Source: Hyphomicrobium sp. ghe19 (GTDB taxonomy: Bacteria; Pseudomonadota; Alphaproteobacteria; Rhizobiales; Hyphomicrobiaceae). From it: a DNA stretch of 64,000 bases. A program made the translations under genes and the position numbers. The DNA lies in assembly GCF_902712875.1 (NCBI RefSeq), contig NZ_LR743509.1, forward strand, positions 4,292,001-4,356,000, read 5' to 3'. Under the pieces are notes generated by a model that worked only from the letters and a program-made list of their open reading frames with translations, was not told the DNA's origin and did no database searches. Of this stretch, positions 45,327-54,187 are shown in pieces. Within the stretch, counting starts at the first letter, position 1; every line of letters begins with the position of its first letter.

Positions 45327-46628
45327 GTGCAAGACATTAAGGCCACGCCGGCGTTGAGCATGCCTCAGCGGATTAAGGCCATTCTGATCGGTTCGTCGGG
45401 CAATCTGGTCGAGTGGTACGATTTCTACGTTTATACGGCTTTTTCGCTCTATTTCGCCAAAGCGTTCTTCCCCGAAGGCAACCAGACCGCGCAGCTTTTG
45501 AACACGGCGGCCATCTTTGCCGTCGGCTTTCTGATGCGTCCGATCGGGGCTTGGTTTTTCGGCCGTATGGCCGACCGGCATGGACGCCGTGTCGCTCTGA
45601 CGACATCGGTGCTGCTGATGTGCTTCGGTTCGGCTCTCATCACGGTTACTCCGGTCTATGCAACCATTGGTGTTGCGGCGCCGATCATTCTGCTTCTCTC
45701 GCGCATGATTCAGGGGCTCAGTCTCGGCGGCGAATACGGCACCAGCGCCACCTATCTTTCGGAGATGGCGACGTCCGAGCGTCGCGGGTTCTATTCGAGC
45801 TTTCAGTACGTGACGCTGATCGGCGGGCAGCTGGCCGCAATGTCGGTGCTGATCGTGCTTCAAAGATTTGTGCTGACGCCGGCTGAGCTCGAAGCGTGGG
45901 GCTGGCGCATTCCGTTCGCCATCGGAGCGCTCCTCGCCGTCATCGCGTTCGTGATGCGCCGCGATCTCGTCGAGACGGAATCCTTCCGGCGCGCGAAGTC
46001 CCATGAAGGCTCGATAGCAGCCCTGATGCGACATCCGAAGGAAGTCGCGATCGTCGTCGGGCTGACGCTTGGCGGCACGTTGGCGTTCTACACTTTCACG
46101 ACCTACATGCAGAAATTCCTCGTCAACACGTCCGGCTTTTCGAAAGACACGGCGACAATGATCTCCGCGTCGGCGTTGTTGATCTACATGCTGCTGCAGC
46201 CGATCGTCGGTGCGCTGTCGGATGTCGTCGGCCGTCGTCCCGTGCTGATCGCCTTCGGCGTGCTCGGAACCCTCTGCACGGTGCCTATCCTCACCACACT
46301 GCAAACGGTGAGCGAGCCGTTGCAGGCGTTTGCTCTGGTGATGGCGGGACTCGCGATCGTCTCCTGCTACACCGCCATCAACGCGGTTGTTAAAGCCGAG
46401 CTATTTCCGACGTCCGTTCGGGCGCTCGGTGTCGGCTTGCCGTACGCGATCACGGTTGCGGTTTTCGGCGGCACGGCGGAATGGGTTGCGCTGTGGCTGA
46501 AGCAGTTGGGAAATGAGCACTATTTCTATTGGTATGTGTCGGGCTGCATCGCCGTCTCGCTCTGCGTCTATTGGGCGATGCGAGATACGCGTTACGACAG
46601 CGCGATCGACAAAGCGGGTGGGGCTTGA
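45327..46628 (+). CDS. MFS transporter, metabolite:H+ symporter (MHS) family
   Basis: The GTG at 45327 with GGAGG ten bases upstream gives 433 residues. Twelve transmembrane helices. The first loop has SGNLVEWYDFYVYTAFSLYFA and GAWFFGRMADRHGRR, the classic MHS signature of the KgtP/ProP/ShiA group. It probably imports an organic acid or osmolyte. There is no regulatory neighbour. The stop is followed within 16 bases by a decayed radC tail. Confidence 0.9.
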   Translation: MQDIKATPALSMPQRIKAILIGSSGNLVEWYDFYVYTAFSLYFAKAFFPEGNQTAQLLNTAAIFAVGFLMRPIGAWFFGRMADRHGRRVALTTSVLLMCFGSALITVTPVYATIGVAAPIILLLSRMIQGLSLGGEYGTSATYLSEMATSERRGFYSSFQYVTLIGGQLAAMSVLIVLQRFVLTPAELEAWGWRIPFAIGALLAVIAFVMRRDLVETESFRRAKSHEGSIAALMRHPKEVAIVVGLTLGGTLAFYTFTTYMQKFLVNTSGFSKDTATMISASALLIYMLLQPIVGALSDVVGRRPVLIAFGVLGTLCTVPILTTLQTVSEPLQAFALVMAGLAIVSCYTAINAVVKAELFPTSVRALGVGLPYAITVAVFGGTAEWVALWLKQLGNEHYFYWYVSGCIAVSLCVYWAMRDTRYDSAIDKAGGA

Positions 46629-46643
46629 GACGATCCAGCCGAG

Positions 46644-46714
46644 ATCAGGCGCAGGACGTTAAGACTTGCGTAACCATTGCGGCCGACGACGATGTGATCG
46701 TGAACGGCGCCGCT
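46644..46714 (-). pseudogene. radC 3'-end remnant
   Basis: A 71-bp stretch aligns without gaps to the last codons of the intact radC (47910-47980): 58 identities, 82%. It encodes GAVHDHIVVGRNGYASLNVLRLI, against [23 protein letters not shown] in the intact gene. No stop follows at the homologous place, and homology ends upstream near 46714. It lies in the same orientation as radC, on the other side of the acylase gene. Confidence 0.78.
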
Positions 46715-46764
46715 CGATAAACTGGCCGCAGTCCCATGTTTCCCATATCCGATCAGGACATGTC

Positions 46765-47832
46765 ATGAAGAAAATCACGACATCAATTGTCAACGCCTGT
46801 ATGGCGGGCGGCCTTGCCGGAGCCATGATCTTTACGCCGGCTGCAGACGCCTGCACCCGCCTTGTCTATCTTGGCGCCAACAATCTGAACATGACGGCCC
46901 GGTCCATGGACTGGAGCGAAGAGATTGGCACCAACTTATGGATCCTGCCGCGCGGCATGGAACGTGACGGCGCTGCGGGCCCTAATTCGGTGAAGTGGAC
47001 TGCGAAGTACGGCAGCGTCATCGCAACCGCCTATGACATCTCGACGACCGACGGAATGAACGAGGCGGGCCTCGTCGCCAATGTGCTGTGGCTGGCAGAG
47101 TCGCAGTATCCGGAATACGACGGCAAAACGCCGGGGCTCGCGATTTCGGCCTGGGCGCAATATGTGCTCGACCAGTTCGCGACGGTTGATGAGGCGGTGA
47201 AGCATCTGCAGTCCGAACCCTTCACCCTGGTGACCGACAAGGTGCCGGGGCAGGACCGTCTGGCCACGCTGCACCTGTCGATCTCGGACGCAAGCGGCGA
47301 CAGCGCCATCGTCGAATACCTCGACGGCAAGCAGATTATTCACCACGGTCGCGAGTTCCAAGTCATGACCAACTCGCCATCTTTCAAACAGCAGTTGGCG
47401 CTGAACGCATACTGGAAGGACATCGGCGGCACGGTGATGCTGCCCGGAACGAACCGCGCAGCGGACCGCTTCGCCCGCGCGGCGTTCTATGTGAACGCCA
47501 TTCCGAGGTCAGAGGACACCCGCGAGGCGACCGCCAGCGTCTTCAGCGTTATCCGGAACGCCTCGGTGCCCTTCGGCATCAGTACGCCAAACCAACCCAA
47601 CATTGCCTCCACGCGCTGGCGCACCGTCGCTGACCAGAAGAACCTGACCTATTTCTTCGACTCGGCACTGACCCCGAATGTGTTCTGGGTGGATTTCAGC
47701 AAGGTCGATTTCTCGAAGGAAACCGGCAAGGTGCGCAAACTGGATCTGGGGCCGGATCAGCGCAATACCTATTCCGGCGCGGCCAACGACAGCTTCGTCG
47801 AGACAAAGCCGTTCAAGTTCCTCGGGCTTTGA
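46765..47832 (+). CDS. penicillin V acylase / choloylglycine hydrolase family (Ntn hydrolase), exported
   Basis: 355 residues from an ATG with AGGA upstream. The signal peptide ends ...TPAADA, so cleavage exposes Cys30, the Ntn nucleophile. Counting from that Cys, Arg17 and Asp20 fall in TARSMDW, as in characterised penicillin V acylases. Asn106 (VANVLW), Asn203 (MTNSPSF) and Arg235 (RAADRFARA) supply the remaining expected active-site residues. Gram-negative members act on penicillin V, bile salts or long-chain acyl-homoserine lactones; the substrate here is unknown. A strong terminator follows, and radC sequence lies on both sides. Confidence 0.88.
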   Translation: MKKITTSIVNACMAGGLAGAMIFTPAADACTRLVYLGANNLNMTARSMDWSEEIGTNLWILPRGMERDGAAGPNSVKWTAKYGSVIATAYDISTTDGMNEAGLVANVLWLAESQYPEYDGKTPGLAISAWAQYVLDQFATVDEAVKHLQSEPFTLVTDKVPGQDRLATLHLSISDASGDSAIVEYLDGKQIIHHGREFQVMTNSPSFKQQLALNAYWKDIGGTVMLPGTNRAADRFARAAFYVNAIPRSEDTREATASVFSVIRNASVPFGISTPNQPNIASTRWRTVADQKNLTYFFDSALTPNVFWVDFSKVDFSKETGKVRKLDLGPDQRNTYSGAANDSFVETKPFKFLGL

Positions 47833-47860
47833 CGAGAGGGCGATTGTTGCAGAAAATGGA

Positions 47861-47889
47861 AGCGCTGGCGGGTTTGCCAGCGCTTTTTC
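47861..47889 (+). terminator. rho-independent terminator after the acylase gene
   Basis: A perfect 9-bp stem AGCGCTGGC/GCCAGCGCT is followed by TTTTTCTGT, just after the acylase stop. Confidence 0.88.
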
Positions 47890-47905
47890 TGTGTCCACGT
47901 CCGGT

Positions 47906-48691
47906 TCAAATCAGGCGCATGGCCTTGAGGCTCGCGTGACCGTTGCGGCCGACGATGATGTGGTCGTGCACGGCGACGCCGAGCGGCCGCGCCGCGTCGA
48001 TGATCTGCTTGGTCATATCGATGTCGGCGCGCGATGGCGTCGGATCGCCGGACGGATGATTGTGCACCAGGATGATGGCGCTCGCCGAGAGTTCGAGGGC
48101 GCGCTTCACGACCTCACGCACGTAGACAGGCGTGTGATCGACAGTTCCCTGTCCCTGCACCTCGTCGGCGATGAGCTGGTTCTTCTTGTCGAGAAAGAGG
48201 ATGCGGAACTGTTCGCGCGTTTCGAAGCCTTGCACGAGGCGCAGATAATCGAGGACGCCGTTCCAAGATGACAGCGCGGGCCGCGTGGCGATCTGACCTC
48301 GTGTCAGGCGCTCAGCCGCGGCCTTGATCAGTTTCAGTTCTTCGACGGCACGATCGCCGACGCCTTCGACTTCCTTCAACCGGTTGCCGGGCGCCGAAAC
48401 AACATCTGCAAACGACCCGAATTTCGCGATCAGCCGCTTGGCGATCGGCTTCGTGTCGATCCGCGGAAAGGCGCGGAACAGGATCATTTCGAGTAGCTCG
48501 TAATCCGGGAGGGCGTCGGCGCCGCCGTTCTCAAAGCGCTCGCGCAGCCGGCGGCGGTGGCCCACCTTGTCGTCGGCCACCTTTTCGCTGGGAGGGCGTT
48601 TCGCTTCGGCTTCGGGCGCGACTGAAAAAAAGGTCGATTGCTCGGCAGCGCTTGTCTTGTCGCGAAATCCATCGGAGCGCGACATCGACAT
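47906..48691 (-). CDS. radC: RadC family JAB/MPN-domain protein
   Basis: 261 residues. An N-terminal helix-hairpin-helix region ([33 protein letters not shown]) precedes the JAMM metal motif [21 protein letters not shown]. RadC was long listed as a DNA repair protein, but its biochemical role is unresolved. It lies 8 bases downstream of map on the same strand, so it is co-transcribed. The N-terminal 40 residues are Lys/Glu-rich and probably disordered. Confidence 0.94.
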   Translation of the reverse strand: MSMSRSDGFRDKTSAAEQSTFFSVAPEAEAKRPPSEKVADDKVGHRRRLRERFENGGADALPDYELLEMILFRAFPRIDTKPIAKRLIAKFGSFADVVSAPGNRLKEVEGVGDRAVEELKLIKAAAERLTRGQIATRPALSSWNGVLDYLRLVQGFETREQFRILFLDKKNQLIADEVQGQGTVDHTPVYVREVVKRALELSASAIILVHNHPSGDPTPSRADIDMTKQIIDAARPLGVAVHDHIIVGRNGHASLKAMRLI

Positions 48692-48699
48692 TCACTCCA

Positions 48700-49533
48700 T
48701 CAAGCGGCGGCGCGAACGCCGTAGGGCGGGAAGTGTAATCCGGCGGGACTTTCGGTGAAAATCTCGCAGCCGGTTTCGGTTACGCCGACCGTGTGCTCGA
48801 ACTGGGCGGACAGCTCGCGGTCGCGCGTCACGGCGGTCCAACCGTCCGCCAGAATTTTCACGTGCGGCTTGCCGAGGTTGATCATCGGTTCGATCGTGAA
48901 CAGCATCCCCGGCTCAAGCACGGTGCCTTCGCCCGGCTCGCCGTAGTGCAGGATGTTCGGACGGTCGTGGAAAACGCGGCCGAGGCCGTGTCCGCAGAAG
49001 TCGCGGACCACGCTGCAGCGTTCGCCTTCGGCGAACCGCTGAATTGCTGCGCCGATGTCGCCGGTGGTGTTGCCGGGCTTCACAACGGCGATGCCGCGCA
49101 TCAGGGATTCATACGTCACATGCATCAAGCGCTCGGCGCGGCGCGAAACATCACCGATGGCATACATGCGGCTGGTGTCGCCGTGCCAGCCATCGACGAT
49201 CAGCGTGACGTCGATGTTGACGATATCGCCCGACTTCAGCGGCTTGTCGTTGGGCATGCCGTGGCAGACGACGTGATTGATCGACGTGCACGTTGCGTAG
49301 CGATAGCCGCGATAATTGAGCGTCGCGGGGATGGCGCCGTGGTCGAGCGCAAAGGAGAGCACCAGTTCGTCGATCGTCGCGGTCGTGACGCCTGGCTGGA
49401 CGATGGGAACGAGCATATCGAGCGCTTCGGCTGCGAGCTTTCCAGCTTTGCGCATCGCGGCAAACGCTTCGGGGCCGTGCAGCGGAATCTTGCCGTCGCG
49501 GCTGGCCGTTTTCGATACTTCGATGTTGGACAT
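48700..49533 (-). CDS. map: type I methionine aminopeptidase
   Basis: Removes the initiator Met. The ATG at 49533 has GGAG four to five bases before it and gives 277 residues. The pita-bread metal ligands are visible: Asp in VNIDVTLIVDGWHGDTSRMY, His in GHGLGRVFHDRP, Glu in FTIEPMIN and the final Glu near FEHTVGVTETG. The N-terminal extension is short. It is first in a two-gene unit with radC. Confidence 0.96.
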   Translation of the reverse strand: MSNIEVSKTASRDGKIPLHGPEAFAAMRKAGKLAAEALDMLVPIVQPGVTTATIDELVLSFALDHGAIPATLNYRGYRYATCTSINHVVCHGMPNDKPLKSGDIVNIDVTLIVDGWHGDTSRMYAIGDVSRRAERLMHVTYESLMRGIAVVKPGNTTGDIGAAIQRFAEGERCSVVRDFCGHGLGRVFHDRPNILHYGEPGEGTVLEPGMLFTIEPMINLGKPHVKILADGWTAVTRDRELSAQFEHTVGVTETGCEIFTESPAGLHFPPYGVRAAA

Positions 49534-49631
49534 ATGACTCCACGCCACGTCGGACGGTGCTTACGGTTCTATATTTAGTGCGAAATGTTCGCCGGCAAAA
49601 TACCTTGTGACACCGCGCGGCAATTCTAATG

Positions 49632-49666
49632 CAAAAAGCGCCGGAGAAATTCCCCGGCGCCTTTTA
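49632..49666 (-). terminator. terminator downstream of rplS
   Basis: GCGCCGG/CCGGCGC hairpin with TTTTTGC on the minus strand and CTTTTAATTC on the plus strand. It lies 30 bases beyond the rplS stop. Confidence 0.85.
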
Positions 49667-49696
49667 ATTCGATAGCCACCTGAGCCGAGGCTGGGG

Positions 49697-50392
49697 TTAA
49701 GCTTTGGCTTCTTCAGCGGGGACTTCAGCGGCCGTCAGCTCAGCGAGAAGACGCTGTGCCTGTCCAACCCAGTCCTGCTTCTCGATCGCGCCCTTGAGGT
49801 TCAAGGTCTCGTCGATGTTGGCGATATCTTCGTCCGAAAGGTTGGCGATCTGCTCCACCTTGTAGCAGTTGAGCTGCTTCAAGCGGTTCTGCAGGTCGAT
49901 ATCGATGCCCTTGATCTGCGTCAGATCCTCGGCCTCGCCTTTCGGCTTCTTGAAGCCCTTCCAGGCGGCGTTCAGGCGGCGAGCGCGTGCGTCCGTACGT
50001 TCGAAAATACGGGCGGCTTTGCCGCGGCGGCCGCGGAGGTAATAGAGCTTGGCGCGGCGGACTTTACCGCGGCGCACGACTTCGATCTCGCCGATGTAGG
50101 GCGAATAGACCGGGAATACGCGCTCAACGCCTTCGCCGTAGGAGATCTTGCGGACGGTGAAGTTCTCGTTGATGCCGGCGCCGGAACGCGCGATCACGAC
50201 GCCTTCATAAGCCTGGAAGCGGACGGTCGCCTCTTTGACGGCGCCCTTCTTCTTCTTGTCCTTGGGGTCATCGACGGTCTCGACGACCTTGACCATGACC
50301 TTGACGGTATCGCCGGGGCCGAATTCGGGGACGCCACGCTTCGCGAGGACGGCGTCCATCTGCTCGCGCTCGAGCTGTTGGATGATGTTCAT
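49697..50392 (-). CDS. rplS: 50S ribosomal protein L19 with C-terminal helix-hairpin-helix extension
   Basis: The L19 core occupies residues 1-127 ([16 protein letters not shown], then [40 protein letters not shown] and [20 protein letters not shown]). It carries a Lys-rich insertion at 41-55 ([10 protein letters not shown]). Unlike ordinary L19 of about 115-130 residues, it continues to 231. Residues about 155-216 form a helix-hairpin-helix-like domain ([17 protein letters not shown]...[12 protein letters not shown]...WVGQAQRLL) of the type also appended to L21 in some alphaproteobacteria. trmD lies 3 kb upstream, not adjacent as usual. Confidence 0.95.
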   Translation of the reverse strand: MNIIQQLEREQMDAVLAKRGVPEFGPGDTVKVMVKVVETVDDPKDKKKKGAVKEATVRFQAYEGVVIARSGAGINENFTVRKISYGEGVERVFPVYSPYIGEIEVVRRGKVRRAKLYYLRGRRGKAARIFERTDARARRLNAAWKGFKKPKGEAEDLTQIKGIDIDLQNRLKQLNCYKVEQIANLSDEDIANIDETLNLKGAIEKQDWVGQAQRLLAELTAAEVPAEEAKA

Positions 50393-50839
50393 CTTATTGA
50401 TTCCATTTCGTTTTTTGATGACGCAGAGGATCGACTTGGCGTCCATCAGGACCCGAGCCGGTCATGCAACCCATAAGGGCAACCCGTTTGAGGGAATTGT
50501 TGTTGGCCGGGTGATAGCGGAAGAGGCTGGTTTTGTCGAGTGGGCCCAAGCTCATATCGCGGCCTCGAGCTGGCGCTGCGTCAAAGGTTCCGGGTCGCCG
50601 CATTTGGCCGGTGCGATGGCGGAGATGGAGATCCAGCTCATCTCAACGCCGGAGCGGCGTCCATGTCCATCTGAGAAGTCTTCTGCGTCAGCGCGACGCT
50701 GATTTTGGGGCTCAAGCGGCAAGTTGCGGCCGACGGCTTGGTTGGTTTGCCACACTGCAATGAGCGTCGCGACCGGACGCGGCCCGAAAACCCTCTGAGT
50801 CTGTTATGATTCGCGTCGAATCACACTCGGAGGCGCGGA
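50393..50839. other. 447-bp region between rplS and the gene at 50840
   Basis: No convincing gene. It must carry the rplS promoter and leader. Open frames here lack ribosome sites and family resemblance. No tRNA or known ncRNA signature was seen. Confidence 0.5.
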
Positions 50840-51226
50840 ATGGCCGAATGTCCGCTCGTCATTATCAGGTGGCTCGACAGCAGGCAGCCATGCGGCCAGT
50901 GGCGTTATCTTGCGGCGCTGCCCGATGCGCGGCCAGTAGAAGTCGCGAGCGTCGGTTGGCTCGTCAAGGATACGGCGGACGTCAAGGTCGTCTGCCAGAA
51001 CGTCGGCGACCTCGAGCACCCTGAAAAAGCGCAAGCGAGTGGGATCATGACGATACCCACCCGCTGCGTCCTTTCGATCGAAAGGCTGACGGAAGACGAA
51101 AGCAGACCTAACGCTTCTGCTGACCTTGCGACTGAGGGTTCGACTGATTTTGTTGGTTCTGAGCGTTTTGCTGCGATTTCTGATGATCTGAAGATTGTGT
51201 CAGAACAGATGCGGCGAGCTCTTTAA
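50840..51226 (+). CDS. small conserved-looking protein of unknown function
   Basis: 128 residues from an ATG with GGAGG six bases before it. The first 85 residues look like a real fold: CPLVIIRWLDSRQPCGQW, VEVASVGWLVKDTADVKVVCQ and SGIMTIPTRCVLSIERL, similar to short proteins found near phage-related or mobile loci in other alphaproteobacteria (recollection, not checked). The last 40 residues are antisense to the gene at 51108 and may be a read-through tail after loss of the original stop. Confidence 0.68.
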   Translation: MAECPLVIIRWLDSRQPCGQWRYLAALPDARPVEVASVGWLVKDTADVKVVCQNVGDLEHPEKAQASGIMTIPTRCVLSIERLTEDESRPNASADLATEGSTDFVGSERFAAISDDLKIVSEQMRRAL

Positions 51227-51326
51227 TTTCATCGGCATTCAGCGACTGAGGGTTCTGCAGCGCCCTGGAGGCAATCGCACTCACGCGTGCAGATGTTTTC
51301 TCATTCTGTGCCATGTCGATACTCAC
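51108..51326 (-). CDS. small Gln-rich protein, convergently overlapping its neighbour
   Basis: 72 residues from GTG 51326, or 68 from ATG 51314. The N-terminal EKTSARVSAIASRALQNPQSLNADEIKELAASVLTQ resembles small hypothetical proteins of Rhizobiales with a K-T-x-x-x-V-x-S-I-A-S-x-x-L pattern. The tail is nearly all Gln, Asn and Ser. It overlaps the 3' end of the convergent gene at 50840 by 119 bases. Function unknown. Confidence 0.65.
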   Translation of the reverse strand: MSIDMAQNEKTSARVSAIASRALQNPQSLNADEIKELAASVLTQSSDHQKSQQNAQNQQNQSNPQSQGQQKR

Positions 51327-51533
51327 TTTCTCTCAAATTGAGGAACGACTTTCTTGCGCAGACAGCTGACCACGTCAGGGTCGGCGAGTCCCGTTACGCT
51401 GCGAAGTTATCCACGGTTTAGTGCGTACACGGCATATCTTCCCACCGATGCCGAGCGCGCCGATTTGTTCAGCGCAGACAATTGCTTGCCGCATTGATTG
51501 CAGGCTGATCTTTGATCAGTTCGCCAGATGGTC

Positions 51534-53219
51534 TCAGTAGCTGAGGCCGAAGGCGTTGCCGATCATGTCGCCGACGCTCGCGTTCTTCTTCTTGGAAGTC
51601 GGGCCGTACGCACCGTAATCGTTTTCGAGGTTCTGTCCGCGCGCGGCGACGGCGGACGGGTCGAATGAAGGCTCGACGGGCGCCAAGTGATCGCGGCCCT
51701 TATTGATCTTATTCCATTGGCCATCGAGCGCCTGCGTAACGCGCTTCTCGTGACCGTAGACGTCGCGGAAGGTTTTCAGCTTGCCGTCTTCGCCGACCCA
51801 CGCCGTGAAATAGACGAGGTGGATCGGGATTTCCTTCGTGATCGGAATCTCGTTGTTGAGCGCGCCCGCCCGGTCGAGCTCGGCGATCTTGCCGGCGTCC
51901 CAGCCCTTGTCTTCCTTGAGGATAAGCTCTGCCAACTGCATCGGTTTCCAGACCCGCAGACAGCCGTGGCTCAGCGTTCGCTGCGCCGGTTTGAACATCC
52001 ATTTGTCGGGCGTGTCGTGCATGTAGATCGTGTGCTGACTTGGGAACGAAAACTTGACGTGGCCGAGAACGCTCTTCGGGCCCGGCGGCTGCACCACGTC
52101 ATAGTTGCGGATGTCCGTCGTCGCCCAGTTGATGCTGCGGTAGTCGACGGGGCGCTGGCCGTCTTTGGTCACGATCTGCAGACCGTACTGACGCATCATG
52201 CCGCCGCCCCGAATGAGGTTCGGCCAAAGCTCGTTGACCATGATGCTTTCGGGGACGCGCCAGGCCGGGCGAAGTACGACGTATTTCAAGGGACGCGAAA
52301 ATATCGTCGTCTGCTTGTCGAGGAGGCCGACGACGATCTTCTCCGAGCGGATGATTTCGCCGTCCTTGTAGACGTACTGCATGTACTCGGGGATGTTGTT
52401 CAGGACGTAGAAATCGCCCATGTTGGTCCACATCCAGCGCCACATCTCCATGTTGGCGCGGATGCGCTTGGCGTCGGTGCTGAGCTTGCCCGGTTTGCCG
52501 TCCTTGGGCAGCATCGTCAGATAAATTTGGCGCAGTTTTTCAAATTGCGGCTGTTGCGGCTGGAGGCTGCGCAGGTAGGCGTCGGGCTCGTGCGTCGTCG
52601 CGAGCGCTTCGATCACGATCTTGGGTTCGATCCATTGCGGACGCCGGTCAAGGTTCGTCGACAGCATTTCGGCGGGATCGGGAATGCGGCCGCCGCGCGC
52701 GTCGCGAGCGTAGCGAAGAGCCGCCTTCGAATATTCGATTTCGGCGTCGGCGAGCGAATCCGTGTCGGTTGCGGTCAGTGCGCCTTCGTTCAGAGCCGGA
52801 AGCTTGAACCTCGCCGGATCGAGACCGTACGCCCAGGCATTCTCGATTTCGGCTGCGAGCGTCTTGGCTTCAGGCTTCACGCCGGCCGCCGTCACCCAGA
52901 GCGCCTCTCCGTGGTGCGCGGCGTAGAAATCGGTGAGCGCGGTTTGGTCCTTGCGGTCGCGGTCTTCCTCCGCTGCCGGGCCAGCGGCGAGCTTGCTGCG
53001 CACGGCCATCAGAACGGCGTCGTCGTGCACTTCAGGGGGCTGGACTTCGGGCACCGCTGCGGCAGGCTCGGTAACAGCGGTCGACGAGGGTACTGGGGCC
53101 GCGGGCGGCGAAACATCATCCGCGAACGCCGGATATGCAACCAGCGTCCCCGCGATCAGCATTCCGCCGACAAGCGTCCGGCGCGGCGGACCAAGCAGAA
53201 GGTTCTTGAAACTCTTCAT
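51534..53219 (-). CDS. YcbB-type L,D-transpeptidase
   Basis: 561 residues with an N-terminal signal/anchor (LVGGMLIAGTLVAYPAFA) and a Pro/Ala linker. A helical region with AYGLDPARFKLPAL follows, then the YkuD catalytic domain near residues 290-460. The active-site motif is MHDTPDKWMFKPAQ then LSHGCLRVWKP, where the Cys attacks the peptidoglycan stem. Such enzymes make 3-3 crosslinks. It is monocistronic. A second L,D-transpeptidase of another type is encoded 1.4 kb upstream. Confidence 0.93.
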   Translation of the reverse strand: MKSFKNLLLGPPRRTLVGGMLIAGTLVAYPAFADDVSPPAAPVPSSTAVTEPAAAVPEVQPPEVHDDAVLMAVRSKLAAGPAAEEDRDRKDQTALTDFYAAHHGEALWVTAAGVKPEAKTLAAEIENAWAYGLDPARFKLPALNEGALTATDTDSLADAEIEYSKAALRYARDARGGRIPDPAEMLSTNLDRRPQWIEPKIVIEALATTHEPDAYLRSLQPQQPQFEKLRQIYLTMLPKDGKPGKLSTDAKRIRANMEMWRWMWTNMGDFYVLNNIPEYMQYVYKDGEIIRSEKIVVGLLDKQTTIFSRPLKYVVLRPAWRVPESIMVNELWPNLIRGGGMMRQYGLQIVTKDGQRPVDYRSINWATTDIRNYDVVQPPGPKSVLGHVKFSFPSQHTIYMHDTPDKWMFKPAQRTLSHGCLRVWKPMQLAELILKEDKGWDAGKIAELDRAGALNNEIPITKEIPIHLVYFTAWVGEDGKLKTFRDVYGHEKRVTQALDGQWNKINKGRDHLAPVEPSFDPSAVAARGQNLENDYGAYGPTSKKKNASVGDMIGNAFGLSY

Positions 53220-53353
53220 CCCCGTCTCTCAATTGGCGACGCGCACGTGGCCTGGAGCCCTGTTCGCGATATGCCGTGAAGCCGCCGCGAATCTTGTCCC
53301 TCCGTATTTGCCCAAGAAATCCTGGCCATGCAAAGGCGAAGCGCCTTGCGACG

Positions 53354-54082
53354 TCACTTTGAGGTTCGGGTGGTACGTAAGAGATCGGGGCGACGGTCGG
53401 CCGTCAGCTGCTCGCTCTGGCGGCGCCGCCACTCCGCGACTTTCTTATGGTCGCCCGAGAGGAGAATGTCCGGGATCGAAAGGCCTTCCCAATCACGCGG
53501 CTTGGTGTACTGCGGGTATTCGAGGAGGCCGGTTTCGAAGCTTTCGCTCGCGAGGCTTTCGGCGCCGCCGAGGACGCCCGGCAGAAGCCGGACGCAGGCC
53601 TCGATGAGGACCATCGCGGCCAGCTCGCCGCCGGCGAGCACATAATCGCCGATCGAAATTTCCTTGAGGCCTTTGTCGTCGATCACGCGCTGATCGATGC
53701 CTTCGAAGCGGCCGGCGAGCAAGGTTACGCCCGGTCCTTCGGAAAGATCTCGCGCCAAACTCTGTGTCAGCGGCGTGCCGCGCGGCGACAGATAGATGTG
53801 CGGAGAATCCGGCGAAATGGTTTTTGCATGATCGAGCGCTGGGCCCAGAACGTCGGCGCGCAGCACCATGCCCGCCCCACCGCCTGCGGGCGTGTCATCC
53901 ACCTGGCGGTGACGGCCGAGGCCGAAGTCGCGGATCTGCAATGTATCGAGGGACCAGATGTTCGCCGCACGGGCTTGGCCGAGGAGCGAGACATCGAGCG
54001 GTCCCGGAAACATCTCCGGGAACAATGTCAGGACGAGTGCCCGCCATGCCGGCCGTCCATCATTGCTTGGGAAGTGGGCCAT
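53354..54082 (-). CDS. trmD: tRNA (guanine-N1)-methyltransferase
   Basis: Methylates G37 of tRNAs, a SPOUT (knotted) enzyme. About 242 residues. Landmarks are LTLFPEMFPGPLDVSLLGQA, the SAM knot with LLAGRFEGIDQRVID and ISIGDYVLAGGELAAMV, and DWEGLSIPDILLSGDHKKVAEW. The start is uncertain: ATG 54082 lies just inside the edge of a palindromic repeat, while ATG 54094 is in the repeat itself. rplS lies downstream but separated by other genes. Confidence 0.95.
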   Translation of the reverse strand: MAHFPSNDGRPAWRALVLTLFPEMFPGPLDVSLLGQARAANIWSLDTLQIRDFGLGRHRQVDDTPAGGGAGMVLRADVLGPALDHAKTISPDSPHIYLSPRGTPLTQSLARDLSEGPGVTLLAGRFEGIDQRVIDDKGLKEISIGDYVLAGGELAAMVLIEACVRLLPGVLGGAESLASESFETGLLEYPQYTKPRDWEGLSIPDILLSGDHKKVAEWRRRQSEQLTADRRPDLLRTTRTSK

Positions 54083-54089
54083 TTCGATT

Positions 54090-54171
54090 GTCATCCTCGG
54101 CTTTATGCCCAGGATCCATTTGGCAGAGAACGCGATGGACGATGGATCCTCGGGACAAGCCCGAGGATGAC
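54090..54171. repeat. dispersed palindromic repeat, family 2, copy upstream of trmD
   Basis: GTCATCCTCGGCTTTATGCC... on the left and ...CTCGGGACAAGCCCGAGGATGAC on the right, nearly identical to the element at 34444. The left end overlaps or touches the trmD start codon. Confidence 0.82.
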
Positions 54172-54187
54172 ATTGTCAGGAGGTTGA

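Noticed and set aside
51408..51416. DnaA-box-like TTATCCACG
   Set aside because: A single imperfect site with no cluster; not evidence for an origin.
51687..53279. 530-codon open frame antisense to the YcbB-type transpeptidase gene
   Set aside because: Same cause; the minus strand has signal peptide and catalytic motifs.
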